Origin: Myxococcales bacterium
GTDB lineage: Bacteria; Myxococcota; Myxococcia; Myxococcales; Myxococcaceae
Direction: 5' to 3'
Length of the DNA: 16,276 nt
Assembly (NCBI GenBank): GCA_003153055.1
Contig: PMBV01000529.1
Coordinates: 81,375 to 97,650 of the forward strand
Shown: one piece after another, positions 1 through 7,827 of the stretch
Numbering within the stretch: position 1 is the stretch's first letter
How the letters are laid out: each line of letters opens with the position of its first letter
Notes under the pieces: generated by a model
Databases searched by the model: none
The model's input: only the letters and a program-made list of their open reading frames with translations
What the model was told of the DNA's origin: nothing
Made by a program: the position numbers and the translations under genes

Positions 1-131
1 TCGGTCGGCGTTTCACACCAGTCACCCAGGCGCCCCCTCGGCCCATCGCCGGGTCGCTGTAACTCGTCGCCTCGGGCTCCTCGAAGAGAATCGGTGACCC
101 GTTCCACGAGCTCCGGGCTACTGTGCTCTGC
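1..131. other. Left-edge stretch, no assignable gene
   Basis: No reading frame here can be assigned. A short plus-strand frame from position 3 ends in a TAA at 60-62 and could be the last residues of an upstream gene. The minus strand is also open to the left edge and could be the start of a divergent gene. Neither has a recognisable motif, and the stretch is too short to decide. Confidence 0.3.
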
Positions 132-968
132 GTGAGAACGCTCATCCTGACCTCTGTCACGGTGCTGTTGTGTGGCTGCGACAAGACGGTCGCGTACACG
201 GTCGACCCTGGCGACCGGTCCGACGGTGGGCAAGGTGGAGGCTCCGCCGGCGGGGTGACCGGTGGAGGGAATGGGAGCATCGGCGGCGGGAGCGGGAATT
301 CTGGTGGCGGGAGCGGAAACACCGGTGGTGGGAGCGGCGGAGGGGCCTGCTCGCACTCGCTGAACGTGCGGTTCCGCGACTTCCGGGACGACCACCCGGA
401 CTTCGAGCACTACTCCGGCCCCGATGTGCTCCCGGGGCTGGTGAAGGACCAACTCGACGCCCAGAGCCTCCCCGTCTACGCCCCCGCCGGGCCGACCAGC
501 GCCACCAGCGGAAAGGAGGCCTTCGACCAGTGGTACCGCGACGTCGACGGCATCAACATGGGGTTCGACCGAACGTTGCCGCTCTCGAGCACCGGTGACA
601 AGTGGGCCTATGACAGCAGCGCGTTCTTTCCCCTCGATGGGTTGGGCTTCGGCAACCAAGGGCGCGCGCACAACTTCCACTTCACGACCGAGATCCACGC
701 GTCATTCTCGTACCGGGGGCACGAGGTCTTCACCTTTCGGGGTGATGACGACGTGTGGGTGTTCGTCAACAAGCACCTGGTGCTCGACCTGGGTGGCATC
801 CACGCGGCGGTCTCTGGCACCGTCGACTTCGACGCCCGAGCGGCGACCTTGGGCCTCTCGATTGGGAACACGTACTCGCTCGACATTTTCCACGCCGAGC
901 GCCACGTGGAGCAGTCGAACTTCCATGTCGAGACGACCATCGAGTGTCTGGATCCGGAGATCGGCTGA
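132..968 (+). CDS. Fibro-slime domain lipoprotein
   Basis: Predicted exported lipoprotein of 278 residues. The N-terminus is a short hydrophobic signal ending in the lipobox LCGC, so the mature protein would be anchored by a lipidated Cys. After about 25 residues comes a Gly/Ser/Asn-rich linker, then a globular domain from the RFRDF motif to the C-terminus. That domain shows the fibro-slime hallmarks (a PA14-like beta fold first noted in Dictyostelium and fibrobacter adhesins): a phenylalanine-rich [13 protein letters not shown] strand, the [10 protein letters not shown] block, LDLGGIHA, and the closing [10 protein letters not shown] segment. Such domains are thought to bind carbohydrate or mediate surface adhesion; the ligand here is unknown. 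I chose GTG at 132 because it gives a compact signal (MRTLILTSV); an in-frame GTG at 123 adds three residues. The gene stands alone, 137 bp ahead of an unrelated membrane protein. Confidence 0.85.
   Translation: MRTLILTSVTVLLCGCDKTVAYTVDPGDRSDGGQGGGSAGGVTGGGNGSIGGGSGNSGGGSGNTGGGSGGGACSHSLNVRFRDFRDDHPDFEHYSGPDVLPGLVKDQLDAQSLPVYAPAGPTSATSGKEAFDQWYRDVDGINMGFDRTLPLSSTGDKWAYDSSAFFPLDGLGFGNQGRAHNFHFTTEIHASFSYRGHEVFTFRGDDDVWVFVNKHLVLDLGGIHAAVSGTVDFDARAATLGLSIGNTYSLDIFHAERHVEQSNFHVETTIECLDPEIG
261..344 (+). repeat. Four 21-bp units coding a Gly/Ser linker
   Basis: Four consecutive 21-bp units encode [21 protein letters not shown] and GGGSGGG inside the lipoprotein gene. They form a flexible spacer between the lipid anchor and the fibro-slime domain. 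Units two and three are nearly identical at the DNA level, so copy number could vary by slippage. Confidence 0.85.
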
Positions 969-1105
969 CCGCCTCAGACACCTGCCGACTTGACCAAAGG
1001 CGGCCAGCGCGACGAGACCACTTGAGCGACCAAGACCGGCTGGACGAGCGCGCCAAGCCGTCGCATCATCAGCCGTACTCGAGCCCTCAGGTTACAAACA
1101 CGCAC

Positions 1106-1651
1106 ATGACGACTGCTGCCCCCACCTCCGACCGGACGTTCTTCCTGTTCAACGCGGTCGTCTCCGCCGCGGCCCTCGCGTTGTTGTCCTGGCTCTTGGT
1201 CTTTCGCCATGGTGTCGCGGGCGAGACGGCGAGCCTGAGGTTTCTTCCGCCCCTCAACGCCTGTCTGAACGCCACCGCGGCGGCGCTGCTGGTGGCTGGT
1301 CGCGTGGCCATCAGGAGCAAGCGGGTCGACCTTCACCGGTACCTCATGGTGGGTGCCTTCGTCGCCTCCTCGATGTTCCTGGTCGGGTACCTCGCGTACC
1401 ACGCCATGCACGGCGACACGCGCTTCGGAGGAGAAGGAGCAGTGCGGGTCGTCTACCTCGCCATCCTCGCCTCGCACGTGCTGTTGAGCGTGCCCATCGT
1501 GCCGATGGCGCTGGCCGCGTTCTACTTCGCGGTGCAGAAGCGGTTCGACCGTCACACCCAGGTGACGAGGATTCTGCACCCCATCTGGCTGTACGTCTCG
1601 GTCACCGGCGTCGTGGTGTACCTGCTGCTCAGGCCCTACTACCCCGTCTGA
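1106..1651 (+). CDS. DUF420 / CtaM-like membrane protein
   Basis: Integral membrane protein of 181 residues with about five hydrophobic helices (roughly residues 11-33, 46-66, 78-100, 115-142 and 158-175). Conserved histidines typical of the DUF420 family are visible near helix ends: H77 in VDLHRYLM, H99 in AYHAMHG, H124 in ASHVLLS, H150 in DRHTQV and H158 in ILHPIWLY. In Bacillus and Staphylococcus the family (YozB/CtaM) is needed for maturation of haem-copper terminal oxidases, so a role in cytochrome oxidase assembly is the best inference. The frame is open from 755, but the upstream part overlaps the lipoprotein gene and lacks family character; ATG at 1106 starts the typical N-terminus. 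No strong Shine-Dalgarno is visible. No oxidase genes are in the window. The next gene starts 33 bp downstream, so read-through into hutF is possible. Confidence 0.85.
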   Translation: MTTAAPTSDRTFFLFNAVVSAAALALLSWLLVFRHGVAGETASLRFLPPLNACLNATAAALLVAGRVAIRSKRVDLHRYLMVGAFVASSMFLVGYLAYHAMHGDTRFGGEGAVRVVYLAILASHVLLSVPIVPMALAAFYFAVQKRFDRHTQVTRILHPIWLYVSVTGVVVYLLLRPYYPV

Positions 1652-1684
1652 CGCGCCACCGCGGGTCGTGGCAAGGTCCCACTC

Positions 1685-3052
1685 GTGGCGACTCTCTACG
1701 TCCCCGACGCCGTCTACCTCGGCGGCACACTCCACTTCGGCGTGGGCCTCGGAGTGAGCGATGAAGGCTTCGTGGTGGGCGAGGTGGGGCCCGAGGCACG
1801 GCGAGTGGCGCTGCCAGGTCGGGTGCTTCTCCCGGGGCTCGTCAACGCCCACTCCCACGCGTTTCAGCGCGTGCTGAGGGGGCGCACCGAGTACCTCGCC
1901 GCGGGGCACCAGCGCGACGACTTCTGGACCTGGCGCGAGGCCATGTACGCCGCCGCGACGGCGCTCAGCCCCGAGGAAGTGTACCTCGTCTCACGGCAGG
2001 CCTTCCTCGAGATGGCCCTCGCTGGCATCACCACGGTGGGGGAGTTTCATTACCTTCACCATGGCCCCGACGGCACGCCGTACCAGGACCCGCACCGGCT
2101 CGCGCTGCAGGTGATGCGGGCCGCCGCCGAGGTGGGGGTGCGCCTGGTGATGCTGAGGGCCGCGTATGGTCGAGCCGGCTTCGGAGTCGCGCTCGATGCC
2201 CGGCAGCGGCGCTTCATCGACCCTGACCCAGAGACGGCGCTGGCTCGCACCACTGAGCTCGGCGAGCGGGCCGTGGGGCTGTGCACCGTCGGGCTCGCAC
2301 CCCACTCGGTGCGGGCGGTGCCCCGGGCGTGGCTCGAGCTCATCGCCGAGCGCTGGCGTGGGCCGCTCCATCTGCACGTCGCCGAGCAACCCGCGGAGAT
2401 CCACTCCTGCCTCGAGGAGCATGGCCTCAGACCCGTCGAGCTCCTCGATCACGTCGGGCTCCTAGGGCCTGCCACGACCCTCGTGCACGGCATTCATCTG
2501 CAGCCGGCAGAAATCGAGCGCCTCGGCCATCGAGGGGTGAGCGTCTGCGCCTGCCCCTCGACCGAGCGAAACCTGGGTGACGGCGTGGTGCCCGCGGACG
2601 CCCTGCAGCGCGCGGGCGTCTCTCTCTGTCTCGGCTCCGACAGTCAGGCGGAGATCGACCTCCTCGACGAAGCACGGCAACTCGAGGGCCACTTGCGTTT
2701 GCTACGGCTCAAGAGAAACGTGCTGGCCTCGCCTTCGGTCAATCCATCCGCGCTGGGGCAGCGGCTCTTGGAGGTAGCGACGGTCGGGGGCGCGCGCAGC
2801 CTCGGTCTGCCAGTGGGGGCGCTGGAACCCGGGCGACCCGCCGACTTCTTCACGGTTGACCTCGAGCACCCCTCGCTCCTCGGGTTGCCGGAGCCCGCGC
2901 TCCTCGCTGGCATCGTCTTCGGGGCTCCACTGGGGGCCATTCGAGACGTGGCGGTGCAGGGGACGCTCATCGTTCGCGATCACCTTCACGTGCGCCTCAC
3001 CGAGCCGTCGGGCTCCTTCGCCGCCGTGGTCAAGAGCCTGGCGGTGAACTGA
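1685..3052 (+). CDS. hutF: Formimidoylglutamate deiminase (HutF)
   Basis: Amidohydrolase of 455 residues that converts N-formimidoyl-L-glutamate to N-formyl-L-glutamate and ammonia, the fourth step of the five-step histidine degradation route. The metal-site motifs of the family are intact: H56-S-H58 in VNAHSHAFQR, H231 and E234 in HLHVAEQ, H268 in VHGIH, and D319 in LGSDSQAEI. The HutF-specific signatures DDFWTWREAMY (about 78-88) and CPSTERNLGDG (about 290-300) separate it from guanine deaminase and other relatives. Length matches the family. The start is the GTG at 1685, following a weak AAGG. No hutH, hutU, hutI or hutG is nearby, so the pathway must be completed elsewhere. It is followed after 59 bp by an unrelated kinase gene. 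Confidence 0.93.
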   Translation: MATLYVPDAVYLGGTLHFGVGLGVSDEGFVVGEVGPEARRVALPGRVLLPGLVNAHSHAFQRVLRGRTEYLAAGHQRDDFWTWREAMYAAATALSPEEVYLVSRQAFLEMALAGITTVGEFHYLHHGPDGTPYQDPHRLALQVMRAAAEVGVRLVMLRAAYGRAGFGVALDARQRRFIDPDPETALARTTELGERAVGLCTVGLAPHSVRAVPRAWLELIAERWRGPLHLHVAEQPAEIHSCLEEHGLRPVELLDHVGLLGPATTLVHGIHLQPAEIERLGHRGVSVCACPSTERNLGDGVVPADALQRAGVSLCLGSDSQAEIDLLDEARQLEGHLRLLRLKRNVLASPSVNPSALGQRLLEVATVGGARSLGLPVGALEPGRPADFFTVDLEHPSLLGLPEPALLAGIVFGAPLGAIRDVAVQGTLIVRDHLHVRLTEPSGSFAAVVKSLAVN

Positions 3053-3111
3053 CATCGGAAGCCCCTGCAATGTAGGTTTCGCCGGGGCAGTGTCGGGGTT
3101 AGCCTTGCACG

Positions 3112-4362
3112 GTGGACCAAGCCGCGATTCTCCGGCACGCCCGTGAGCTGCAGGAAGCAACGACACTCTCTTCGTTGATGGAAGTGACCGAGCGAGCGGT
3201 TCGAGCGCTCTCTCGGTACCGGCACAGCTGGATGGCGCTGCGCGACCCCACCGACACCACGCTGGTGCGGATTCTGGGGGCCTCGAAGGACATCGAGTCG
3301 CTCATCTTCGAGCAGGTGCCCGTCTTCCCCTCCAAGGGCGACCCGATGCTCGACGAAATCTTCTCGGGCAAGGGCGTGGTGGTGGTGATCGACGCGCCCC
3401 TCGACCCTCGTACCAACAAGGCCATCGTCGCCAAGGTACACAACCGCACCATCATCAACGTGCCCATGACGCTCGGTGACCGCGTCGTCGGTGCGCTCGG
3501 TCTGGGCACCTTCGGCGAGGAGGGCGTCATGACTCCCACCGAGGCCGAGCTCGACGCGCTCCTCATCTACGCCATGCAGCTCGCCGCCGCGGTCGAGCGG
3601 GTTCGCAGCGCCGAGGCTCGCCAGCGCATCGAACGCGAACGCTATTCCCTCCAGCGCCAGCTCGAGTCGCTCCAGCGCGTCGAGCTCATGGCCGTGCTCG
3701 CTTCGGGCGTGGCGCACGACCTCAACAACCTCCTGGCGGTCATCCTGTCGAACCTCAACGGCATCGATCCGACGCCGCTGGGGGAGGACGCCGAGGCCAT
3801 TCGCGACTCGCTCGACGCCGCTGCGCGCTCGCGAGAGGTGATTCGCCAGCTCCTCGCCCTGGGGCGACCCCAGGCGCCGCATCGAGAGCACGTCGATCTC
3901 AACGTCCACATCAGCTCGACGCTCCAACTCGTGAAGGCCGCCATTCCTCGAGGCGTGCAGGTCACGCAGGAGCGGGGCCCCTTGATGCGCGTCGAGGGAG
4001 ACCCAGTGCAGCTCGGCCAGGCCCTCGCCAACCTCATCATCAACGCGCGTGACGCGGTGGGCGACTCGGGCTCCATCACCGTCGGGCTCGACGACGTGCG
4101 GCTCGACGAGGGGTTCGCGCTGTCGACCGGCTGGGCTCGCGCTGGGCACTTCGCCCGGGTGTGCGTGCGTGACTCCGGCCCCGGCATTCCTCCCGATGTC
4201 ATCGACCGCATCTACGATCCGCTCTTCACCACCAAGCCCCAAGGCACCGGGCTCGGCCTGGCCGTCGTCTCCCGCGTGGTGCAGCAGCACCAGGGCCTCA
4301 TTCGCTGCAAGACCGCCGTCGGCCAGGGCACCACCTTCGAGGTCTACCTGCCCGCCGCTTGA
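3112..4362 (+). CDS. GAF-domain soluble sensor histidine kinase
   Basis: Predicted cytoplasmic two-component histidine kinase of 416 residues with no membrane helix. Residues about 15-165 form a GAF-like sensory domain, followed by a charged coiled-coil linker (about 165-192, RQRIERERYSLQRQLES). The dimerisation/phosphoacceptor helix carries H202 in ASGVAHDLNNLL. The ATPase domain has all boxes: N box around 306-314 (NLIINARDAV), G1 DSGPGIP at 354-360, F box YDPLFTTK at 368-375 and G2 GTGLGLAVV at 378-386. The AHDLNN H-box and this layout match the HPK4 group common in myxobacteria. GTG at 3112 is the furthest upstream plausible start. No response regulator is adjacent, so it is an orphan kinase; its ligand and partner are unknown. 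Confidence 0.92.
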   Translation: MDQAAILRHARELQEATTLSSLMEVTERAVRALSRYRHSWMALRDPTDTTLVRILGASKDIESLIFEQVPVFPSKGDPMLDEIFSGKGVVVVIDAPLDPRTNKAIVAKVHNRTIINVPMTLGDRVVGALGLGTFGEEGVMTPTEAELDALLIYAMQLAAAVERVRSAEARQRIERERYSLQRQLESLQRVELMAVLASGVAHDLNNLLAVILSNLNGIDPTPLGEDAEAIRDSLDAAARSREVIRQLLALGRPQAPHREHVDLNVHISSTLQLVKAAIPRGVQVTQERGPLMRVEGDPVQLGQALANLIINARDAVGDSGSITVGLDDVRLDEGFALSTGWARAGHFARVCVRDSGPGIPPDVIDRIYDPLFTTKPQGTGLGLAVVSRVVQQHQGLIRCKTAVGQGTTFEVYLPAA

Positions 4363-4385
4363 CCGCGCCCCGATTCCCTCGGTGG

Positions 4386-4415
4386 TTGACGGTTCGCGGG
4401 ATGTCCTGGTATCTG
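4386..4415 (+). promoter_or_regulatory. Possible sigma-70-type promoter of thrA
   Basis: A TTGACG hexamer at 4386-4391 is followed after 18 bp by TATCTG at 4410-4415, with an upstream TG at 4407-4408 giving an extended -10. It lies in the gap between the kinase gene and thrA. The predicted start near 4422 would leave a leader of about 100 nt. The -35 is good and the -10 is only a partial match. Confidence 0.4.
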
Positions 4416-4469
4416 TTTCGACGGACGGACCTCTGTCAAAGCGACGACACCTCTGCGCCGCGACCATCC

Positions 4470-4529
4470 ATGAGCACTTCCACGTTTCCAGACCTCGCCC
4501 TCCGCGGGCCACTCGAGCTGACACCGTGA
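4470..4529 (+). other. Possible 19-residue upstream ORF overlapping thrA start
   Basis: An ATG at 4470 opens a short frame (MSTSTFPDLALRGPLELTP) whose TGA stop at 4527-4529 overlaps the GTG start of thrA in a GTGA arrangement. This geometry fits translational coupling. It has three Thr and two Ser but lacks the Thr/Ile runs of a classical thrL attenuator peptide, and I see no clear terminator/antiterminator hairpin pair. It may be chance. Confidence 0.25.
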
Positions 4530-6991
4530 CCTGGCACATCTACAAGTTTGGTGGGAGCTCGGTGGGCGGATTGGATCGGCTCCCCACGGTGCTGTGCCTC
4601 ATCGAGCAGGCCCAGCGCGAGGGCCCGACAGCGGTGGTGGTCTCGGCGCCGGGTGACGCGACCGACTGGCTCTTCGCCAGCGCCTCCAGAGCAGAGCAGG
4701 GCGACTCCCGTGGAGCGACCGCCGAGCTCGCCCGCGTCGAGGCCCTCTCTCATCGGTTGGGGCGCGCCGTGCTGGCTGGCGACGCGCTCGAGGGCTTCAC
4801 CCGCGCGACCGAGGCGGTCTTGGGGCCGGTGCGACGGCTCCTCGAGGGCATCGGGCTCGTGCGTGAGTGCACGCCGCGGGTGCTCGACGAGGTGGTGTCG
4901 GCGGGCGAGCGGCTGAGCGTCGAGCTGGTGTGGCGGGCGCTCCAGGCCCGGGGTCTGGCTGCCATCGCCGTCGACGCGAGAGACTTGGTGCTGACCGACG
5001 AGACACCGCAGCGGGCCAAGGTGCACGTGGCCGAGACCGGCGAGCGGGTGCGCGCGGCGGCTCCGGCATGGGCTGGGAAGGTGCCGGTGGTGACGGGCTA
5101 CCTCGGCCGTTCGAGAGCGGGCCACACCACCACCTTGGGGCGCAACGGCAGCGACTACACGGCGTCGCTGTTGGCCCAGGCCCTCGGCGCGTCGGAGGTG
5201 ACCGTGTGGACCGACGTGCCCGGCGTCTTCACCGCCGACCCCGCGCTGGTGAGCGATGCCTACCCAGTGACGCGGCTCACCTGGTTCGAAGCCCTCGAGC
5301 TGGCCCACTTCGGCACCCGCATGTTCCACGCGCGCACCATGGTGCCGCTGGTCGAGTCGGGGGCCAGCCTCACCATTCGCAGCACCATGGAGCCCCAGCG
5401 CCCCGGCACACGCATCGACGCCGTGGGCCATGTCGAGGACGAGCAGCCGACCTGTGTCACCAGCCTCGAGCAGCTGGCCCTCTTGTCGGTGGAGTCGAGG
5501 CGCAGCTCGCTCCCCGCGGGCTTCACCGCCCGGGCCCTGGAGGGTCTGGCCGCCAAGGGTATCCACGTGTGGATGAGCAACCAGACCGGGCTGGGCGTGT
5601 CGGCGTGCTTCGCCGTCTCGGCTGAGGACGGCAAGGCGGCGCACCAGGTGCTGGCCGGTCAGGTCGACGACGATGACGTGACGGTGAGCGTGCCGCGGAC
5701 GCCGATGTCGATGGTGACGCTGGTGGCCGAGCGCATGGGGCAGCGGCCCAACGTCGCCGGGCGGTTCTTCTCGGCGCTGGGCAACGTCGGCGTGCGAGTG
5801 CGGGCCATCGCCCAGGGAGCCAGCGAGCGCTCGGTCTCGTGCATCGTCGACGCGGCCGACACGGCGGTGGCGGTGCGCACGGTGCATGGGGCGTTCAATT
5901 TCTCCGAGACCGAAGTGCACGTGGGGGTGCTGGGCCGGGGCACGGTGGGGCAGCGGCTCCTGGCGCAGATGAGCGAGCACGCCGCCTCGCTGCGGGAGCA
6001 CCACGGGGTGCGGCTCAAGCTCGTGTACCTGGCTCAGCGCAGCGCAGCCGTCTTCGAGCCCCGAGGGCTGGACGCGGCTGAGCTGGTTCGCCGGCTCGAG
6101 GGAGGGGAACAGGGGCCCCGCCCGGTCGAGGCGCTTCAGGCCCTCTCGCGGCTGCCCCTGCCCGTGCTGGTGGACTGCACCGCGTCTGACGACATGGAGC
6201 AGTTGTACGAGGCGGCCTTCGCCGCGGGGCTCCACGTGGTGGCGGCGAACAAGAAGCCGCTGGCGCTCCCCACGGCCAAGCGTGACGCGCTGTTGTCTTC
6301 GGCCCGACGATGGAGCCGGTCCTACCTCTACGAGACGACGTGCGGGGCGAGCCTGCCCGTCATCGAGACGCTGAAGAACCTGGTGCGCACCGGTGACGTG
6401 GTGCACCGCATCGAGGGGAGCCTGTCGGGGACCTTGGGCTTCCTCGCCGACTCGGTGATGCAGGGCGTGCCGTTGTCGGAGGCGGTGAAGGTGGCCAAGG
6501 ATCGAGGCCTGAGCGAGCCTCACCCCAGAGATGATTTGTCGGGGCTCGACGTCGCGCGCAAGGCGCTCATTCTGGCCCGGGAGCTCGGCGTCAAGGTGGA
6601 GCTCGAGGACGTGGCCGTGGAGCCCTTCGTGCCCAAGGAATTCCTCGAGGAGGCCGACGTCGGGCGCTTCATGGACGGCCTGAAAGGCCTCGATGGCCGT
6701 TTCGCCGAGAAGGTGACGTCGTACACCCGACAGGGGCTCGTGCTTCGCTTCCTCGCGCAGGTGGAGCGCGTGGGTGAGGGTGTCAAGGTCAAGGTCGGTC
6801 CCGTCGCGGTGGACGCCAAGCACCCGGCGGCGAGCCTGCGCAGCGAAGAGGCGATGGTGGCCTTCACCACTCAGCGGTATCGCGACTACCCCCTCATCGT
6901 CCGGGGCGCGGGGGCCGGTGGAGATGTCACCGCGGCGGGCGTGCTGGCGGACATTCTCAGGTTGGCCCAGAACGTCCGCGGGCGTCCCTGA
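4526..6991 (+). CDS. thrA: Bifunctional aspartokinase / homoserine dehydrogenase
   Basis: Fused enzyme of 821 residues, almost exactly the length of E. coli ThrA. It phosphorylates aspartate (first step) and reduces aspartate semialdehyde to homoserine (third step) towards threonine and methionine. Aspartokinase domain, about 1-300: KFGGSSV at 7-13, the GRNGSDYTASLLA loop, and WTDVPGVFTADP. Two ACT regulatory repeats, about 310-455, the second with AIAQGASERSVSCIVD as in ThrA, suggesting feedback control, probably by threonine. Homoserine dehydrogenase, about 463-821: nucleotide-binding GRGTVG at 470-475, the ANKKPLALP segment around K576, and the substrate motifs GSLSGTLGFL and PHPRDDLSGLDVARK. 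The frame extends upstream to 4049 inside the kinase gene, but GTG at 4526 matches the family N-terminus. ThrA rather than MetL is favoured by intact ACT motifs; allosteric specificity cannot be read from sequence. Confidence 0.95.
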   Translation: MTWHIYKFGGSSVGGLDRLPTVLCLIEQAQREGPTAVVVSAPGDATDWLFASASRAEQGDSRGATAELARVEALSHRLGRAVLAGDALEGFTRATEAVLGPVRRLLEGIGLVRECTPRVLDEVVSAGERLSVELVWRALQARGLAAIAVDARDLVLTDETPQRAKVHVAETGERVRAAAPAWAGKVPVVTGYLGRSRAGHTTTLGRNGSDYTASLLAQALGASEVTVWTDVPGVFTADPALVSDAYPVTRLTWFEALELAHFGTRMFHARTMVPLVESGASLTIRSTMEPQRPGTRIDAVGHVEDEQPTCVTSLEQLALLSVESRRSSLPAGFTARALEGLAAKGIHVWMSNQTGLGVSACFAVSAEDGKAAHQVLAGQVDDDDVTVSVPRTPMSMVTLVAERMGQRPNVAGRFFSALGNVGVRVRAIAQGASERSVSCIVDAADTAVAVRTVHGAFNFSETEVHVGVLGRGTVGQRLLAQMSEHAASLREHHGVRLKLVYLAQRSAAVFEPRGLDAAELVRRLEGGEQGPRPVEALQALSRLPLPVLVDCTASDDMEQLYEAAFAAGLHVVAANKKPLALPTAKRDALLSSARRWSRSYLYETTCGASLPVIETLKNLVRTGDVVHRIEGSLSGTLGFLADSVMQGVPLSEAVKVAKDRGLSEPHPRDDLSGLDVARKALILARELGVKVELEDVAVEPFVPKEFLEEADVGRFMDGLKGLDGRFAEKVTSYTRQGLVLRFLAQVERVGEGVKVKVGPVAVDAKHPAASLRSEEAMVAFTTQRYRDYPLIVRGAGAGGDVTAAGVLADILRLAQNVRGRP

Positions 6992-6997
6992 AGGCTG

Positions 6998-7016
6998 GCC
7001 TCTCGGGGCCCGAGGC
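6998..7016. terminator. Possible bidirectional hairpin between convergent genes
   Basis: In the 45-bp gap between thrA and the convergent hydrolase gene there is a compact inverted repeat. GCCTC at 6998-7002 can pair with GAGGC at 7012-7016, and a competing CTCGGG/CCCGAG palindrome sits at 7002-7014. No T-tract follows on either strand, so this is a weak intrinsic terminator candidate at best. Confidence 0.3.
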
Positions 7017-7036
7017 GCTCGGAGGGAACAAGGCCG

Positions 7037-7762
7037 TCAGCGCTCCCGCTCAGCCTTCCGGGTCGTGAGCGTGACGTCGAAGCGTGGCTGGGACGCCGCG
7101 GTCACCGAGCCATCGGGCCACGCCACGAGGGAGGGGTCCTGACCGGGGACTCGAGGGCGCCCGGGGCCCCAGTTGGCGTTCAGGATGACCAGCCCGAAGC
7201 GGGCGGCCAGGTCGGCCATGAGTGGCCCACGGGTCTCTCCGCCGTCGACCCAGGCCGTGGGGAACAGCAACACGTCAGCGCGTCGGAGCGCGTCCTCCGC
7301 CTCGGTCGCGAGGAAGTGCACGTCGAAGCAGATGGCCGCGGTCATGGTGAAGCCCCGCCACTCGACCACTGGGTGCTCATGCGCACCCGGAGTGGCCCAG
7401 GTCTCGGGGTACCACGGGTGCCGCTTCCTGTAGTGGAGCCACCGGCGGCCGTCGGGGTCGACGCCGACCATCGCGTTGAACGCCGCGCTGCCGTGCTTCT
7501 CGATGACAGGCCCAACGACGGCCGAGTCGAGGGCGAAAGCCAGCTCCGCCAGCCGCTGCGTCCCCTGCTCGAGCGGCTCGGCAAAGGGCGAGAGGTCGAA
7601 GTCGAGCTCGGGTGAGACGTAGCCGGTGAGCCCCGCTTCAGGCAGGAGCACCAGGTCGGCCGAGCCAGTGGGCACCGCTGCCCGAGCCCACTCGAGCTGC
7701 GCGTCTTGCTCGTTCCATCTCGCTGGCAACCCGACCAGCGAGACTCGAAGTGCTCCAGACAC
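7037..7762 (-). CDS. Carbon-nitrogen hydrolase (nitrilase superfamily)
   Basis: Predicted cytoplasmic hydrolase of 241 residues that cleaves a C-N bond of an amide or carbamoyl substrate through a Cys thioester. The Glu-Lys-Cys catalytic triad is visible: E42 in LLPEAGLTGY, K113 in LHYRKRHPWYP and C145 in AAICFDVHF. Later family landmarks are ADVLLFPTAWVDGG and LVILNANWGP. At this length it matches the short single-domain branch (omega-amidase/carbamoyl-hydrolase-like), but the substrate cannot be assigned. I use GTG at 7762, which gives the normal beta-strand N-terminus (ALRVSLVGLPARW); GTGs at 7780 and 7792 are possible and would add 6 or 10 residues. It is divergent from the racemase gene with only about 65 bp between starts, so the two may share a regulatory region. 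Confidence 0.88.
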   Translation of the reverse strand: MSGALRVSLVGLPARWNEQDAQLEWARAAVPTGSADLVLLPEAGLTGYVSPELDFDLSPFAEPLEQGTQRLAELAFALDSAVVGPVIEKHGSAAFNAMVGVDPDGRRWLHYRKRHPWYPETWATPGAHEHPVVEWRGFTMTAAICFDVHFLATEAEDALRRADVLLFPTAWVDGGETRGPLMADLAARFGLVILNANWGPGRPRVPGQDPSLVAWPDGSVTAASQPRFDVTLTTRKAERER

Positions 7763-7827
7763 AGTGACGGAGGCTATCACCTTCGCAGCCACGCTGGCCC
7801 GCCGATTGCGTGCTACGGGTTCCCGTG

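Noticed and set aside
974..1909. 311-codon antisense frame over the DUF420 gene and the hutF start
   Set aside because: It crosses two well-supported genes on the other strand and shows no recognisable motif.
4470..4529. Classical threonine attenuator (thrL) before thrA
   Set aside because: The short ORF has only three Thr and no Ile, and I cannot find a terminator/antiterminator pair, so I list it only as a possible upstream ORF.
2986..4539. 517-codon antisense frame over the histidine kinase gene
   Set aside because: It lies fully opposite a kinase with all catalytic boxes, spans gene borders and has low-complexity composition.
4436..6823. 795-codon open frame antisense to thrA
   Set aside because: Its translation is His/Arg/Leu-rich with no domain, and the opposite strand encodes a complete, strongly conserved enzyme. 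Long antisense frames are expected with this GC-rich codon use.
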